In this document: positions 29,892-40,078 of the stretch, piece after piece
Numbering within the stretch: the stretch's first letter is position 1
Layout of the letters: each line of letters starts with the position of its first letter
Assembly: GCF_000142805.1 (NCBI RefSeq)
Contig: NC_013083.1
Location: forward strand, 806,001 to 870,000
Source of the DNA: Lachancea thermotolerans CBS 6340
Taxonomy: Eukaryota > Ascomycota > Saccharomycetes > Saccharomycetales > Saccharomycetaceae
Reading direction: 5' to 3'
DNA length: 64,000 nucleotides
Made by a program: the position numbers and the translations under genes
Notes under the pieces: generated by a model
Seen by the model: only the letters and a program-made list of their open reading frames with translations
What the model was told of the DNA's origin: nothing
The model's database searches: none

Positions 29892-30809
29892 ATGTCGTTT
29901 CTTCAAAATTTGTATGTATCAGTTCTGTGAAAGTGGCGATCAGCGGACCTCTTTCATGATTGCACAAGTTTCGGATCAGCGATTAACATCAATGCGGTCT
30001 TTAGCCATCTGAGCCCTGGACAGACCATAAGATCCACAAGAGGTTTCAAGTGGAATACGACCCGGGCGCCGTTCCATCAGGATGGTCAGTCAAGCCCAAC
30101 GCTTGGCGAGAATGGTCCTCCAATGTTCCAAACACCGCAGAAGGCTAACAATCAAGCAATCACCGACTACAATTACACGCCGTCACATCAGAAGCCTTAT
30201 CTGGATGCATCGCAAGGAACCACTGTTTCTTCTCATAAAGACCTCAAGGAAATCGTAGAGACCACTCTGGGTTCACAGGGCGTCTTAAATCAGGCTGTCA
30301 AGCTGCCAAAGGGAGAAGATGTCAGCGAGTGGATTGCCGTGCATTGTGTGGATTTCTACAACCAGATCAACATGTTCTACGGAGCAATTACAGAATTCTG
30401 TTCTCCAGAATCTTGTCCTCGCATGATAGCCACAAACGAGTATGAATATTTGTGGTACGTCAAGCCGGGATCACCGCCTTTATCGGTCTCGGCTCCCAAA
30501 TACGTTGAGTACCTCATGAAATGGTGCCAGGACCAATTCGACGACGAGACTGTCTTCCCTTCAAAGCCCAATGTCCCATTTGCCTCAAATTTTGTCGAGT
30601 CCAATGCAAGGCCTATACTGAAGAGGTTATTCAGAATTTACGCCCACATTTACTGCCATCATTTTAACGAGATTTTGGAGCTCAACTTACAGACTGTGCT
30701 GAATACAAGTTTTAGGCACTTTTGTTTGTTCACACAGGAATTTCAGCTCCTCAGGAAACAAGATTACGGACCGCTGCTTGAACTCGTCCAGGAATTAAAG
30801 GACAGGTAA
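29892..30809 (+). CDS. MOB1: MOB1, mitotic exit network kinase activator (spliced)
   Basis: The CDS is join(29892..29911, 30005..30809), 825 nt, 274 aa (S. cerevisiae Mob1 has 314). Exon 1 gives MSFLQN and the junction Phe, and exon 2 continues HLSPGQTIRSTRGFKW, matching the Mob1 N-terminus. An internal ATG at 30123 would lose it. The Mob core includes GVLNQAVKLPKGEDVSEW, EFCSPESCPRM with zinc-ligand cysteines, HIYCHHF with ligand histidines, and LNTSFRHFCLF. Mob1 binds Dbf2 and drives mitotic exit and cytokinesis. The N-terminal linker is shorter than in S. cerevisiae. Confidence 0.96.
29912..30004 (+). other. MOB1 intron
   Basis: The donor GTATGT is at 29912-29917 and the acceptor TTTAG ends at 30004, giving 93 nt. 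No TACTAAC is present. The best branch-point candidate is GATTAAC at 29981-29987, about 18 nt before the acceptor, which differs from consensus at two places. Confidence 0.85.
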
Positions 30810-30840
30810 TTGAGGGGATTTTTCTTTGTAAGTTATAATG

Positions 30841-31000
30841 GTTTATAGTTATATCAAAGGGTGTTTTTAGTCTACAGAAATGCTTACAACGGAGGAGGAA
30901 ACGCTTATCTGGTAATAAGTTTATAGTTATATCAAAGGGTGTTTTTAGTCTACAGAAATGCTTACAACGGAGGAGGAAACGCTTATCTGGTAATAAGTTT
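30841..31000 (+). repeat. Perfect 78-bp tandem duplication between MOB1 and ALG11
   Basis: The unit at 30841-30918 is repeated exactly at 30919-30996, and four more bases (GTTT) match beyond it. Flanks differ on both sides. It lies in the 276-bp spacer that serves as the MOB1 3' end and ALG11 promoter. Each copy contains an ATG with a frame of 11 codons (MLTTEEETLIW). Perfect identity suggests a recent duplication. Confidence 0.95.
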
Positions 31001-31085
31001 TTTTTTGGTTACAGACACCATAGTCAAGATCTAATTTTGAGGCCGAAAGAAATTCGACAAGAACGCGAGTACTAGCAACGGTAAG

Positions 31086-32807
31086 ATGTCGATCAATGAG
31101 GTTTTGGCAATCATTGCCACTGCATTGGCGGCTTCCGTCTTTATTGCCAAGGTTCTTGCTGGCTTTTTGCCTCACTTCTTTCGCGCACCACCCGCTCAGT
31201 GGAGGCTGCGAGTGAACAAAGCTATGATGAGGGCGGAGAACAGCCCAAATAAAGTGCCGGCACTCGACTTTGGGTGGAAAAATGGCAGCGTAAGGCGCCA
31301 AATGATCAGGGCTTCGTATCAGCCGTCAGCGTACACAAACAAGATGTCAACCCAAAAATTAGTTGTGGGTACTGAGGATCGTGCCAACAGAGAGTCGTTC
31401 GTCAACCGCCTCGCGCATAATCTAAGAACCTTCGATCGAAAAATCTACGGCTACTTCCATCCCTACTGTAACGCTGGTGGTGGCGGCGAAAAAGTGCTCT
31501 GGAAAGCCGTAGAGACTACTCTACAGAAAGACCCCAACGGTGTAGTCGCCATCTACACAGGCGACAATGATGTGAGCGGCGAAGAAATTCTAAGCAATGT
31601 TATCAAAAGGTTTGAGTACAATCTTGACGCCTCGAGAATTGTGTTCATATTTCTCACTAAAAGGGATTTCGTTGACCCTAAAAAATGGCCACGATTGACA
31701 CTCTTGGGCCAGGCCTTCGGTTCTGCTGTCCTTGCTGCAGAGGCACTTTTCAAGTTAACACCAGATGTTTGGTGTGACACAATGGGATATCCATTCACCT
31801 ATCCCATTGTTCATTTTCTTGTAAATGTTCCAGTCGTGACTTATACTCACTATCCAGTAATTTCCTCCGATATGCTGCAGAAACTCGTCCTTACTCCTGG
31901 GTTCAAGAACAATTTGAAGCTGAGGCTGAAATACTACTACTGGAAAATATTCATGCTCTTATACACATTTACTGGCAAGTTTGTTACTATTGCTACAACC
32001 AATTCAACTTGGACTCAAAACCACATAAGTCGCATTTGGCCCCAAAAATCTAAAAGAATTATCTATCCTCCTTGCTCAACTGAAAATCTGGCTTTTGGTG
32101 AGGATGGAAGCAAATGGACGAGAAAAAACCAAGCAGTTATCATAGCGCAGTTTCGACCTGAAAAGAGGCATAATTTGATTATAAGATCTTTCGGCTCTGC
32201 GCTGAAAAAGGCATCCGCTCAGGAGCTTCGTGCCATGCCAAAACTCATTTTTATTGGCTCTACAAGAGGACAGAATGACCGGAATTATGTGGAGACGCTC
32301 AAAACTCTCAGTTATGAGACATTAGGGATCTCGAATGACCTAATAGAATTCAAAACAGACTGCGAGTATGAAGAAATGAAGAAACATCTACGCACGTCTT
32401 CATATGGAATCAACGCAATGTGGAATGAACACTTTGGAATTGCGGTCGTGGAATACATTGCATCTGGGCTAATACCGCTTGTCCATGCATCAGCAGGCCC
32501 TTTGCTTGATATAGTCGTGCCTTGGGACTCCACTCAGCAAAAGCAAGCAAACAACGCTACTGAAGATAATAGAACTGGGTTTTTTTTTAGAGACCCAAGC
32601 GACCCAGATTTCTCATCGCAACATAACTCTGAGTACCCGACATTAGAAAGTCTCTTTATCAAGATCATGAGCCTTACAAACGACGAGAAGCTTTCGATAA
32701 CTCGAAGAGGCAAGAACTGTGTTCTTAACAAATTCTCTGATCAAAAATTTGCTGAGCAATGGAGGTCAGTGCTGGAAGACATACCACCTGCCGATTCAGC
32801 AATTTGA
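31086..32807 (+). CDS. ALG11: ALG11, alpha-1,2-mannosyltransferase of N-glycan synthesis
   Basis: Encodes 573 aa (S. cerevisiae Alg11 has 548). An N-terminal membrane anchor lies at about 7-28. It is followed by a GT4/GT-B glycosyltransferase with FHPYCNAGGGGEKVLWKAV, THYPVISSDML and the C-terminal nucleotide-sugar motif NEHFGIAVVEYIASGLIPL. It adds the fourth and fifth mannose to dolichol-PP-GlcNAc2Man3 on the cytosolic face of the ER using GDP-mannose. It is convergent with SLM1/2, the arrangement of YNL048W and YNL047C. Confidence 0.96.
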   Translation: MSINEVLAIIATALAASVFIAKVLAGFLPHFFRAPPAQWRLRVNKAMMRAENSPNKVPALDFGWKNGSVRRQMIRASYQPSAYTNKMSTQKLVVGTEDRANRESFVNRLAHNLRTFDRKIYGYFHPYCNAGGGGEKVLWKAVETTLQKDPNGVVAIYTGDNDVSGEEILSNVIKRFEYNLDASRIVFIFLTKRDFVDPKKWPRLTLLGQAFGSAVLAAEALFKLTPDVWCDTMGYPFTYPIVHFLVNVPVVTYTHYPVISSDMLQKLVLTPGFKNNLKLRLKYYYWKIFMLLYTFTGKFVTIATTNSTWTQNHISRIWPQKSKRIIYPPCSTENLAFGEDGSKWTRKNQAVIIAQFRPEKRHNLIIRSFGSALKKASAQELRAMPKLIFIGSTRGQNDRNYVETLKTLSYETLGISNDLIEFKTDCEYEEMKKHLRTSSYGINAMWNEHFGIAVVEYIASGLIPLVHASAGPLLDIVVPWDSTQQKQANNATEDNRTGFFFRDPSDPDFSSQHNSEYPTLESLFIKIMSLTNDEKLSITRRGKNCVLNKFSDQKFAEQWRSVLEDIPPADSAI

Positions 32808-32993
32808 TGATTTCATTTAGTAGAAAAGTATTGAAGATTATTAATATTATACGCAAGGGAAAAAACTAGTGAGGGAATATACATAAAATTTGTCCTTCCT
32901 TTATAGATAGCCCTTGACAATGATAAAAGAATTTGAAAAGTGTAATGTTACAGGGCTCTTCGAGCTTAACAACGAGTCTGACTTGACAAAGGC

Positions 32994-34952
32994 CTATTGA
33001 GACCTTGGCGAATTTAGTTTGTTCTCACGATAGTGATCATTATCCCTGATCGTTTCAATATAAATATTACCGTTGTATGCACCCTCCCCACTATCCTGAG
33101 ATACTCGTGGCTGGTTTATGTTCATGGGATGACCGTTGATTTCAGTGTCTGGAATTGATATAGAAGTGTTTGTGTTGGTTTGATTGTCCAGGTTAGGAGT
33201 TCCGTAACTGGTTGGGCGGCCTCCTTGCACAGGGGTTGACATGCGTTGCGATGTTTTCCCACCAGAAGCTTTTATCGAAGGGTTCCTTTGGTGATGCTTT
33301 CTGTTCGCATCGAGGCTGAGTCTTGTAGTAACAAATTTGGCCTTCTCCATAGGATTGGAGGTTGAAGTGAGCTTCTTCAGGTCTTCGAACCACATCATCA
33401 TTGATTCGTAAGACTCCGCTCGAAAAACCCAGTTATGGCCTCTATGAATGATTCCGTTCTGCTTGGCATGCAGGATGAATTTATGCTCTGAAGAACCCTT
33501 TTTAGAGTGCTCAGCAACCGTGCAGTCGTTAAGAGATAAAGACATCACGGGAATAAGATCTCTTTTTCTATCAGGTGTCTTGAATTCATGCAAAAAACTT
33601 GGTGTTAGTAGGTAAAAGCCCTTTGAGTATGATTTAAGGAACTTAGACCTCCTCTCCAAAAAGCCTGACTTGACTTCGAATGTCAATGGATCATCTTGAT
33701 ATTTGTAAACAATGTCCCTCGCGTGTCTAGAAGGCAGGTTAGGCTCGATGAAATTAGGGTCTTTAGAGATAAAATTATCCCATTCGAAAACGGGTTCCTT
33801 GTTGAGGAATCCAACGTCAAGCTTGGAAATCAGGGCGTCAAATACAACCTGGGCGTTCTGGCCGAGGAGTCGGGCGTAGATTGACAATGCATTCTGAATT
33901 TCCATCACAACGACCTTCTCCAACTCCCTTCCAGACCCCTGAAGGTTATCAAAGGCTTCATGCAACAAGTTCTCTTCATTCAGCTGTCTCCTAATTTGCT
34001 TTTCGAGGGACATCTTGACAAGGTGAGGATCATGTTTGGGAGCGCCATAACGAGCTGCTTCTACAGCTTCATTAAAATGCTTGAGGCCGTGTCTTGTTTG
34101 CTGTAATTCCTTTGCGCACGCGTTTTTGAAATCCGATTGAAGACTCTTGATTTCCTTGATTTTAATCAAAAGATCCCCCCTTAGGTCTTCAAGCCTTGGA
34201 ATAACATCATTTGCTAATTCCTTCGACATTTTAAGTGCCCCGTTAGCCATTTGCGAATGGTACTGGGAAAGAATGCTAGGCAAATCCTGTATAGAGCCAT
34301 TTCCAAGAGGCAAAAAGTATTTTTGAATGGCCTTTTCTTCAACAGTTGACGGTTGATGCTGGTTCTCAGTTGAAAAAAAAGGGAAGTTCACTGCATGTGA
34401 GAGTCGGAGCTGCTGCCTCACGATTTCATCCTGTATGGACACAGTCTCAGTTAAGTAGACAAGGATAGAACGTATCACGGACCTCCAGGCCGCGAAGCGT
34501 TGCGCGAGCACCTCGGTGGGGTTTGCAGAGGTTGGGAGTAATATTACAACAGGTGATCTGGGGTCCAACTGCTTGGTTGCAGAATGAACCCACTGCTGTG
34601 AAACTCGCGGCCTGCCCGTCTCGGACGTCGAGCCACTGGCCAGGGACGCAGCATGGCTCTTTTGGTGTTGAAACATACCTGTCGGTATTTCGGGACTTGC
34701 GGGCCCGTATTGAGCTGAGTCTCGAGCGCCGTCCACGGATGATCCGTTCTCCACAGGATATGGCGTATGGGACGCTGTAAGTTGCCCGTTGTCTGTCCGT
34801 TGCATGTATGTTCTGTGGTCGTGCGAGGTCATGCTCTTTGCACCGCCCTCCACTCCTTGTGGCGCAAAATTGGAGGGAATTCGTTGCAGCTCCTGTTGTT
34901 GTTGTGTTGTGAGATCTGAGATGCCAGAATTCATCGTGTTGCGATTAGACAT
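32994..34952 (-). CDS. SLM1: SLM1/SLM2, TORC2-linked PI(4,5)P2-binding eisosome protein
   Basis: Encodes 652 aa (S. cerevisiae Slm1 has 686). A polar N-terminus of about 150 residues is followed by an F-BAR-like helical region (about 150-400) and a PH domain (about 420-530) starting FEVKSGFLERRSKFLKSYSKG. The disordered C-terminus carries GNIYIE at 628-633, which resembles the calcineurin-docking PxIxIT-like site of Slm proteins with Gly in place of Pro. Slm proteins relay membrane tension to TORC2-Ypk1 at eisosomes and are calcineurin targets. It is the single ortholog of SLM1 (YIL105C) and SLM2 (YNL047C). Confidence 0.94.
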   Translation of the reverse strand: MSNRNTMNSGISDLTTQQQQELQRIPSNFAPQGVEGGAKSMTSHDHRTYMQRTDNGQLTASHTPYPVENGSSVDGARDSAQYGPASPEIPTGMFQHQKSHAASLASGSTSETGRPRVSQQWVHSATKQLDPRSPVVILLPTSANPTEVLAQRFAAWRSVIRSILVYLTETVSIQDEIVRQQLRLSHAVNFPFFSTENQHQPSTVEEKAIQKYFLPLGNGSIQDLPSILSQYHSQMANGALKMSKELANDVIPRLEDLRGDLLIKIKEIKSLQSDFKNACAKELQQTRHGLKHFNEAVEAARYGAPKHDPHLVKMSLEKQIRRQLNEENLLHEAFDNLQGSGRELEKVVVMEIQNALSIYARLLGQNAQVVFDALISKLDVGFLNKEPVFEWDNFISKDPNFIEPNLPSRHARDIVYKYQDDPLTFEVKSGFLERRSKFLKSYSKGFYLLTPSFLHEFKTPDRKRDLIPVMSLSLNDCTVAEHSKKGSSEHKFILHAKQNGIIHRGHNWVFRAESYESMMMWFEDLKKLTSTSNPMEKAKFVTTRLSLDANRKHHQRNPSIKASGGKTSQRMSTPVQGGRPTSYGTPNLDNQTNTNTSISIPDTEINGHPMNINQPRVSQDSGEGAYNGNIYIETIRDNDHYRENKLNSPRSQ

Positions 34953-35107
34953 TCCGCTTGTTGATCAAGAGTTGTTAAGGTTCAGTATTAAACTCCTTGA
35001 AATTTTTTATTGATGCTCAAAATATGCAAAGAACTATCCAATGGAAAGCTCTGCTACGGTGATGTTGAATAGCCTACAACAGCTCAAAGCCTGCGAACCA
35101 GAGCTCA

Positions 35108-35497
35108 ATGGGCAGGGAATCCGTCCAAAAAAGTGGGTTTATACGTCACAGGGCTTTTCATGGACTTTTAAAGCGGGGAAGCAGCAAGGGTAGCATGAAA
35201 ACAAACAACGCGTTTAAGGGATACAGAAAATGGTGGAAGTGCTCCCCGAAGGAACTAAAACCGGACCCCAAGCACAGAAGTGGCCATAGGGTTATTTATG
35301 GGGCAGAGATATCAGTTGCGGCGGCCCTCGTATTGTGCTTTGCGATGTTGATGCTGCTATTGATGGTGAAAGAAGTGGGGCTAACAACGAGACACTGCGC
35401 CAGGTGGGAATTTTGGACTCTCCTTGCAAGCGGTGGACGAAGCTCAGTGATCCGACTGGCACGCGACGCGGGATCTCGTATCCTTCAATGGATATAA
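35108..35497 (+). CDS. Hypothetical 129-aa protein, in the YNL046W position
   Basis: An ATG-initiated frame that gives a basic protein with one hydrophobic stretch (AAALVLCFAMLMLLLMV, about residues 70-88) and a basic region before it, so it could be a single-span membrane protein. I do not recognise the family. Place and strand match S. cerevisiae YNL046W (172 aa, ER protein of unknown role), which is the main reason for listing it. The start lies only about 155 bp from the divergent SLM1/2 start. It may equally be a chance frame. Confidence 0.3.
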   Translation: MGRESVQKSGFIRHRAFHGLLKRGSSKGSMKTNNAFKGYRKWWKCSPKELKPDPKHRSGHRVIYGAEISVAAALVLCFAMLMLLLMVKEVGLTTRHCARWEFWTLLASGGRSSVIRLARDAGSRILQWI

Positions 35498-38400
35498 GGT
35501 AATCTATATGAGGCTGTCTGGCGGCGGGGCACGAATGTACACTATTCGAAAGCCCTAGGGTCTTCATGCTTTAATAAAGCGCCATATCATTAGAAGAAAT
35601 TACATCAACTAGAATGAGCTAAAATACCGCGAACCTTATCCCCACGCGGCGCACTAAACATCAAATACCAAAAATGTGCGTAATTCGTGAATCGCGAGCC
35701 TCCAAGCTGTTTGCTCGTCATGAGCTGCCACTGAACTCGCTAAGCTTATGCAGGATACCGTCACTCTTGCTTGCTTGCGAGCGACGGCCGTCATTAGTTT
35801 TCTCACGGCGCGCCCGTGCTCGCTTGGAATTCCGGCGGACGCTGGCTCTTCCGCTGTCCCTTCCGTACACATTTGCGATGAGGTCACAGCCGATGAGGAA
35901 CATCGGACAGAGCCACAGCGTGCTTCTGGGAACATATTGTACAAGAGCCATCGCAGCTTCTCAAAAGTGGGCAGCTATTTACAAGGCCTGAGACTACAGA
36001 TACGCGAGGGACGGTTGGAACGCTGAAGGCATTAGTAGTACTCAGCGCAAGATTTTGCATCTTTCAATACTTTTTGACACCTGAAAAGATGGTGCGATAG
36101 TCGATCACGAAAAACGAAAAAACCAGTGAACTGTTATCGACCGAGGAATCCATCGGCTGGAATGGCGCTGGCGAAGGGTATTGCGACTGTCTTGTGTCTC
36201 TACACTCATAACCAATGCATGGGTCTGCGCAGCTGCTCCAAAATTGTCTCGAAAACGACCATGCGCCAAGGCATGGCACAACGACGCGCGGTTTCCAGTG
36301 ATGCTATGCCCTCTATTAACTTCGGAAACTCGGGCGTATTAATGTAAGCTGTATTCAAAAACTGAACTGTTTAACCCACTGAAGTCCTGTCGCGGACACT
36401 TTATGCGCAACTTTCTATGAAATTATGGCAACGGTGAATAATACCACTTTCGGAAGCGTATATGCAGTAATTTAAAGCTTTGAAAGCTTCTCCGTTAAAA
36501 CTACGGTGCACTTGTACAGAAGTAAAACACTGGGACTCAGAAAGCACTCCCAACTGTCATGGCTCAAGGGCCACATATGCCCGAGGGCCCGGCTATTGCA
36601 GCGGCTCTCTGTGCTGCGCAATTTGTATTTAGCCAGATTTCAAATACTGCAGCGAAAATAGTTATATTTAGCGGTGCTTCATCCTTCTTAGCCTCCAAAT
36701 GCGCTAACGCTAATTGCTTCTGTGGGCGGTAATTACTCGTGACAGACACCTTTTATTTGCGCCTTTGCATAAGACGCTCGCAGTGTTGGACAGTTTGGAA
36801 AAACGGCTATTGTGTTGTCTGACAAATTGCTCTGCAGTAGTTTTTAGCACAAACTACTGACCTTTTCGTAAGATCAGTTAACTACCGTCCATCCTAGAAA
36901 CGATCAATATGTCTTTATTGCGCAGTGCGTATAGTTTTGAATACATACGAGAATCCATTGGAAGTCCAAACACAACCAAAGCTAAAATTCAAGACGTTGT
37001 ATGGACCCGAATATGATCCCGATACCTCCGAGAGTTGTGAGACAGATATTTTCGGACTCCAAACACACTTAGGACGTAGCGCCTAGATTTCATGAGCCAT
37101 GAAAAATCGTGCTAACGCAGTTCATTATTTCAGAGGTCCAAACTGCTTGCAGACTGCGACATATAAATTGCTAAATAAAACCTGAGAACGATGGTTTTCA
37201 AGCGGTTGCTTTACCATCTCACAAACACAGTCGTTTGCATTCCACTCAAAGCCGAACCACAGGTTTCGGCTAGTAGTGGAAAGCAGAAACATATCGCAGT
37301 ACGCTATCGATCGCGTGGGTGCCGTCAATTTAGTCTCAAAATCGGTAATAGCTCGGCGTTTTATCCTGACATACAGATCAATCACGTGCCTGTAACTCAT
37401 GGCAATTTTATTCTCTGCATGCTATGTATGACTTCTCCACGTTGGTACCCAAAGTTCATTATGAGCCAAATTTAGGCCCGCCAAGGAAATGAAATCATGC
37501 ATTCATGGCTCCCAGAGTCTATATGACTATTTTTTTTATCTTGAGCGATTCAAGTTTTTTCGCTATTGCTCGGCGACCGAGAATTTTGAAGCTTTGCAGT
37601 GGCTAAGGTATCGCAAGACATCTTGAAACCCGTTGACCTTTTCATAGTCGGGGGCGGCTTATGACGAGGGCTTTTACAAATACCTTGAACTGTCGAGGGA
37701 GATTACGTTCGAAGCTCGCTTTTGAGATGGCTTTTTTTCAGGATTCTTTTGATAAATGATGTACAAACACTTGCAATTACAAGTAAGAGAACCAGGGTCT
37801 GCTATTTGTATGCGCACATTATCGTGCGAAATAGTATTTAAAGATTCAGCGGCTAGTACAAAGGCTAATGCAGAGCCTCTTCGACTCATGAACCGTGAAT
37901 ATTCCGTGGAGAAGACAATAAACCCTATAAGACTGGCGAAATCACCGCTCTCATGAATAGGTGGAAAAACATGTTGTTTTATTTTAAAGATACAGTTGCG
38001 CCACGGTTTTGACATCAGAAGGCTCTTTTGAGCTGTATTGATGTCTCTGCCAATTCAAACAAAATTAATAATGGATCTTTGAACTTTTGGTAGGGCTTGA
38101 TACCCGCAGTTTTTGGTGAAGCGTGTTTTGCAGACTTGAAATTATAGATATATTTCGAGGGCCTTTTTTGGCGGTAAAAAAGCCGTAAATAAATTCATGA
38201 GCTGCATTTCAAGTTTGCTTATCTTCCAGTCGTAAACAGTTTGCCAAGCTTCTGCTCAGAAAAGAAAGCTTAATCAGACATAGAAAACAAAGATATATAA
38301 GGCTTCCAGCCCACTAACATGCAACTTTTGTGGAGCCATGTGCACCTCTGTTCAGTTGCGTCAGCACTTCTTGAAAGCCACAGAGTGGCGTAAAGGCACG

Positions 38401-39175
38401 ACCTTCACACTTAATAGCAGTTTTTATTTATGCAGTTTTTGGCTAAAACGGAAACTCTTGCACCCAGACCCAATTTTCTTGGCATTTGGAACTCCTAAAC
38501 AATGCAGCCCGAAGTAATTCAGCTGGCCTGGCGCTAAAGCTATACATGCTCCGCTAGTCATTTTTGGCTACCATAATAATCAGTTGCAAGTTACTTGGAT
38601 ATGTTCTCAGAATACTATTTTACGATTAGACATCAATTTACAGAGGACGTCCCAGATTTTGCCAAATGAGCTGAGGTTTGCTGATAAAATAAAGTTCAGA
38701 AGCCTGAATACACAGTATCCCAGTCAAACTGACAAGTCTTTTATGTTAGCACCTTCGGCAAACCCAAGAAACCTCACCTAAAAGTGCTTTAGGACTACCC
38801 GGTAAAATTGTGATGTCTCAAACTCGTCTGGCTTCGCAAATATCGAAGAAGATTTTCTGGCAAAGAACGGCATGCAAAATACTTCAAAAAAACATAACGA
38901 GTAGTTCCTTACAAAAGCTAAGCCGACAAATTTCCATTCAAAGCACCACTCCTGAAAGCCTATCGGATGAAGCTCACTTGCGTTATATTGGGGGTTTCCC
39001 TCTTAGACTTTGCCATCAAACTTCCCCTGCTGTCAACTCATTTTGTTCGTTTCTGGCACAGTGCAGTATTTGATGATATCTTTTTTTAGTGTATGCACCA
39101 TAATAAAAAACACAATGTTAAGATGATCTTCCTACGTAAACACCGAAAACAGCCACGAAACAAAGCACGACAAAA
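35498..39175. other. Large gene-poor region between SLM1/2 and YIP3
   Basis: About 3.7 kb with no gene I can support. Frames of 60-115 codons occur on both strands, for example 37674-38015 minus (113 aa), 37191-37475 plus (94 aa) and 38813-39073 plus (86 aa with a basic, Ser-rich N-terminus), but none resembles a known family. I looked for tRNA A/B boxes and a point centromere. ATCACGTG at 37381-37388 matches CDEI but lacks an AT-rich CDEII and a CCGAA core nearby. S. cerevisiae has LAP2 (YNL045W) in this slot. The region may hold its remains, a regulatory RNA or a replication origin. Confidence 0.5.
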
Positions 39176-39832
39176 ATGAACCAGTTATCTCAGCTATCAG
39201 TAAGTTAAAACAATTTTCTGAGCGCCTACAAAGATGAATGGGGTGGCACTTGCGACCTTTCTGCGATACGCTCCAAATGGTTTCAGCGCATCAGCCAAAA
39301 CAACTAACTAACACAACAAACGCAGGGCCTTACTCGCTACGCGGACAACTTCTCAATTGAAAATGTCAAGTTGGAACTGCAGTCACTGCAAAGCAAGCTC
39401 GCGACTCTCCGTCCCGTCCAGGAATTCCTCAACTTCAAGAAGGTATCCAAGCCTCAAAACTTCGGCGACTTGCAATCGCGCGTTTCCTACAACCTGAGGT
39501 ACTTCTCTACCAACTATGCCCTGATTGTGGGTGCACTCAGCATCTACACACTTTTGACCAATCTTCTGCTTCTCTTCGTCATAGTCTTTGTGTTTTTCGG
39601 TCTTTACGGTATTAACAAGCTCAATGGTCAAGACCTAGTGCTTCCTTTCGGTGTTTTGAAAGTGTCACAGCTCTACACGGCTCTAACGTGCATTGCAGTT
39701 CCTCTAGGGTTCGTTGCTTCGCCATTTTCAACGCTGATGTGGCTAATTGGTGCCTCTGCCGTATCGGTTTTGGGACACGCTTCATTTGTTGAAAAGCCTA
39801 TTGAAACTGTTTTTGAAGAAGAGACAGTCTAA
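39176..39832 (+). CDS. YIP3: YIP3, PRA1-family Rab-GTPase-interacting protein (spliced)
   Basis: The CDS is join(39176..39199, 39326..39832), 531 nt, 176 aa, the same length as S. cerevisiae Yip3. Exon 1 encodes MNQLSQLS and exon 2 continues GLTRYADNFSIENVKLEL, and the unspliced frame opens only at a TTG. Conserved blocks are LQSKLATLRPVQEFLNFKK, the hydrophobic pairs around LLTNLLLLFVIVFVFF and TLMWLIGASAVSVLGHASF, and the end ETVFEEETV. It is a multi-span protein of ER-Golgi membranes that binds prenylated Rabs. Position matches YNL044W. Confidence 0.96.
39200..39325 (+). other. YIP3 intron
   Basis: The donor GTAAGT is at 39200-39205 and the acceptor CAG ends at 39325, giving 126 nt. Overlapping AACTAAC copies at 39302-39308 and 39306-39312 are the branch-point candidates. 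Confidence 0.9.
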
Positions 39833-40078
39833 GTTGTTATCGTTCACAAGGACTCTAGAATCGAATTGACGCGGATGGCTACAAGGAGCTGTAGACTGGC
39901 ATGGATGTAAATTAACCGCTAGCTGATGTTTATAGATCGGTAAATACGGATCCAATTCGTCTGAAGTGACACCACTGTTCAAGAATCTAAATTATCTAAA
40001 AAGTGCGCTCGAGGCGATGTGCAAATCGATCCGTTGAAACACGGGATTCACGGGCTAACATCACTTTGTGCTTGAGCT

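Noticed and set aside
30950-31077. Possible small spliced gene from the second 78-bp copy (MLTTEEETLIW joined to a frame ending KEIRQEREY)
   Set aside because: The would-be intron is only 25 nt, lacks GTATGT and a branch point, and joining would create a stop.
37381-37388. ATCACGTG as a possible centromere CDEI element in the gene-poor region
   Set aside because: No strongly AT-rich 80-160 bp stretch and no CCGAA-type CDEIII core follow on either side.
37480-37520. Short frame reading NEIMHSW, like the HE.AHSW zinc motif of the missing LAP2
   Set aside because: Stops lie close on both sides and no other LAP2 motif (GGMEN, WLNEG) was found nearby in any order. One short match is not enough.
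38813-39073. 86-codon ATG frame just upstream of YIP3 with a mitochondrial-like basic N-terminus
   Set aside because: No family recognised and the composition fits chance. It overlaps the likely YIP3 promoter.
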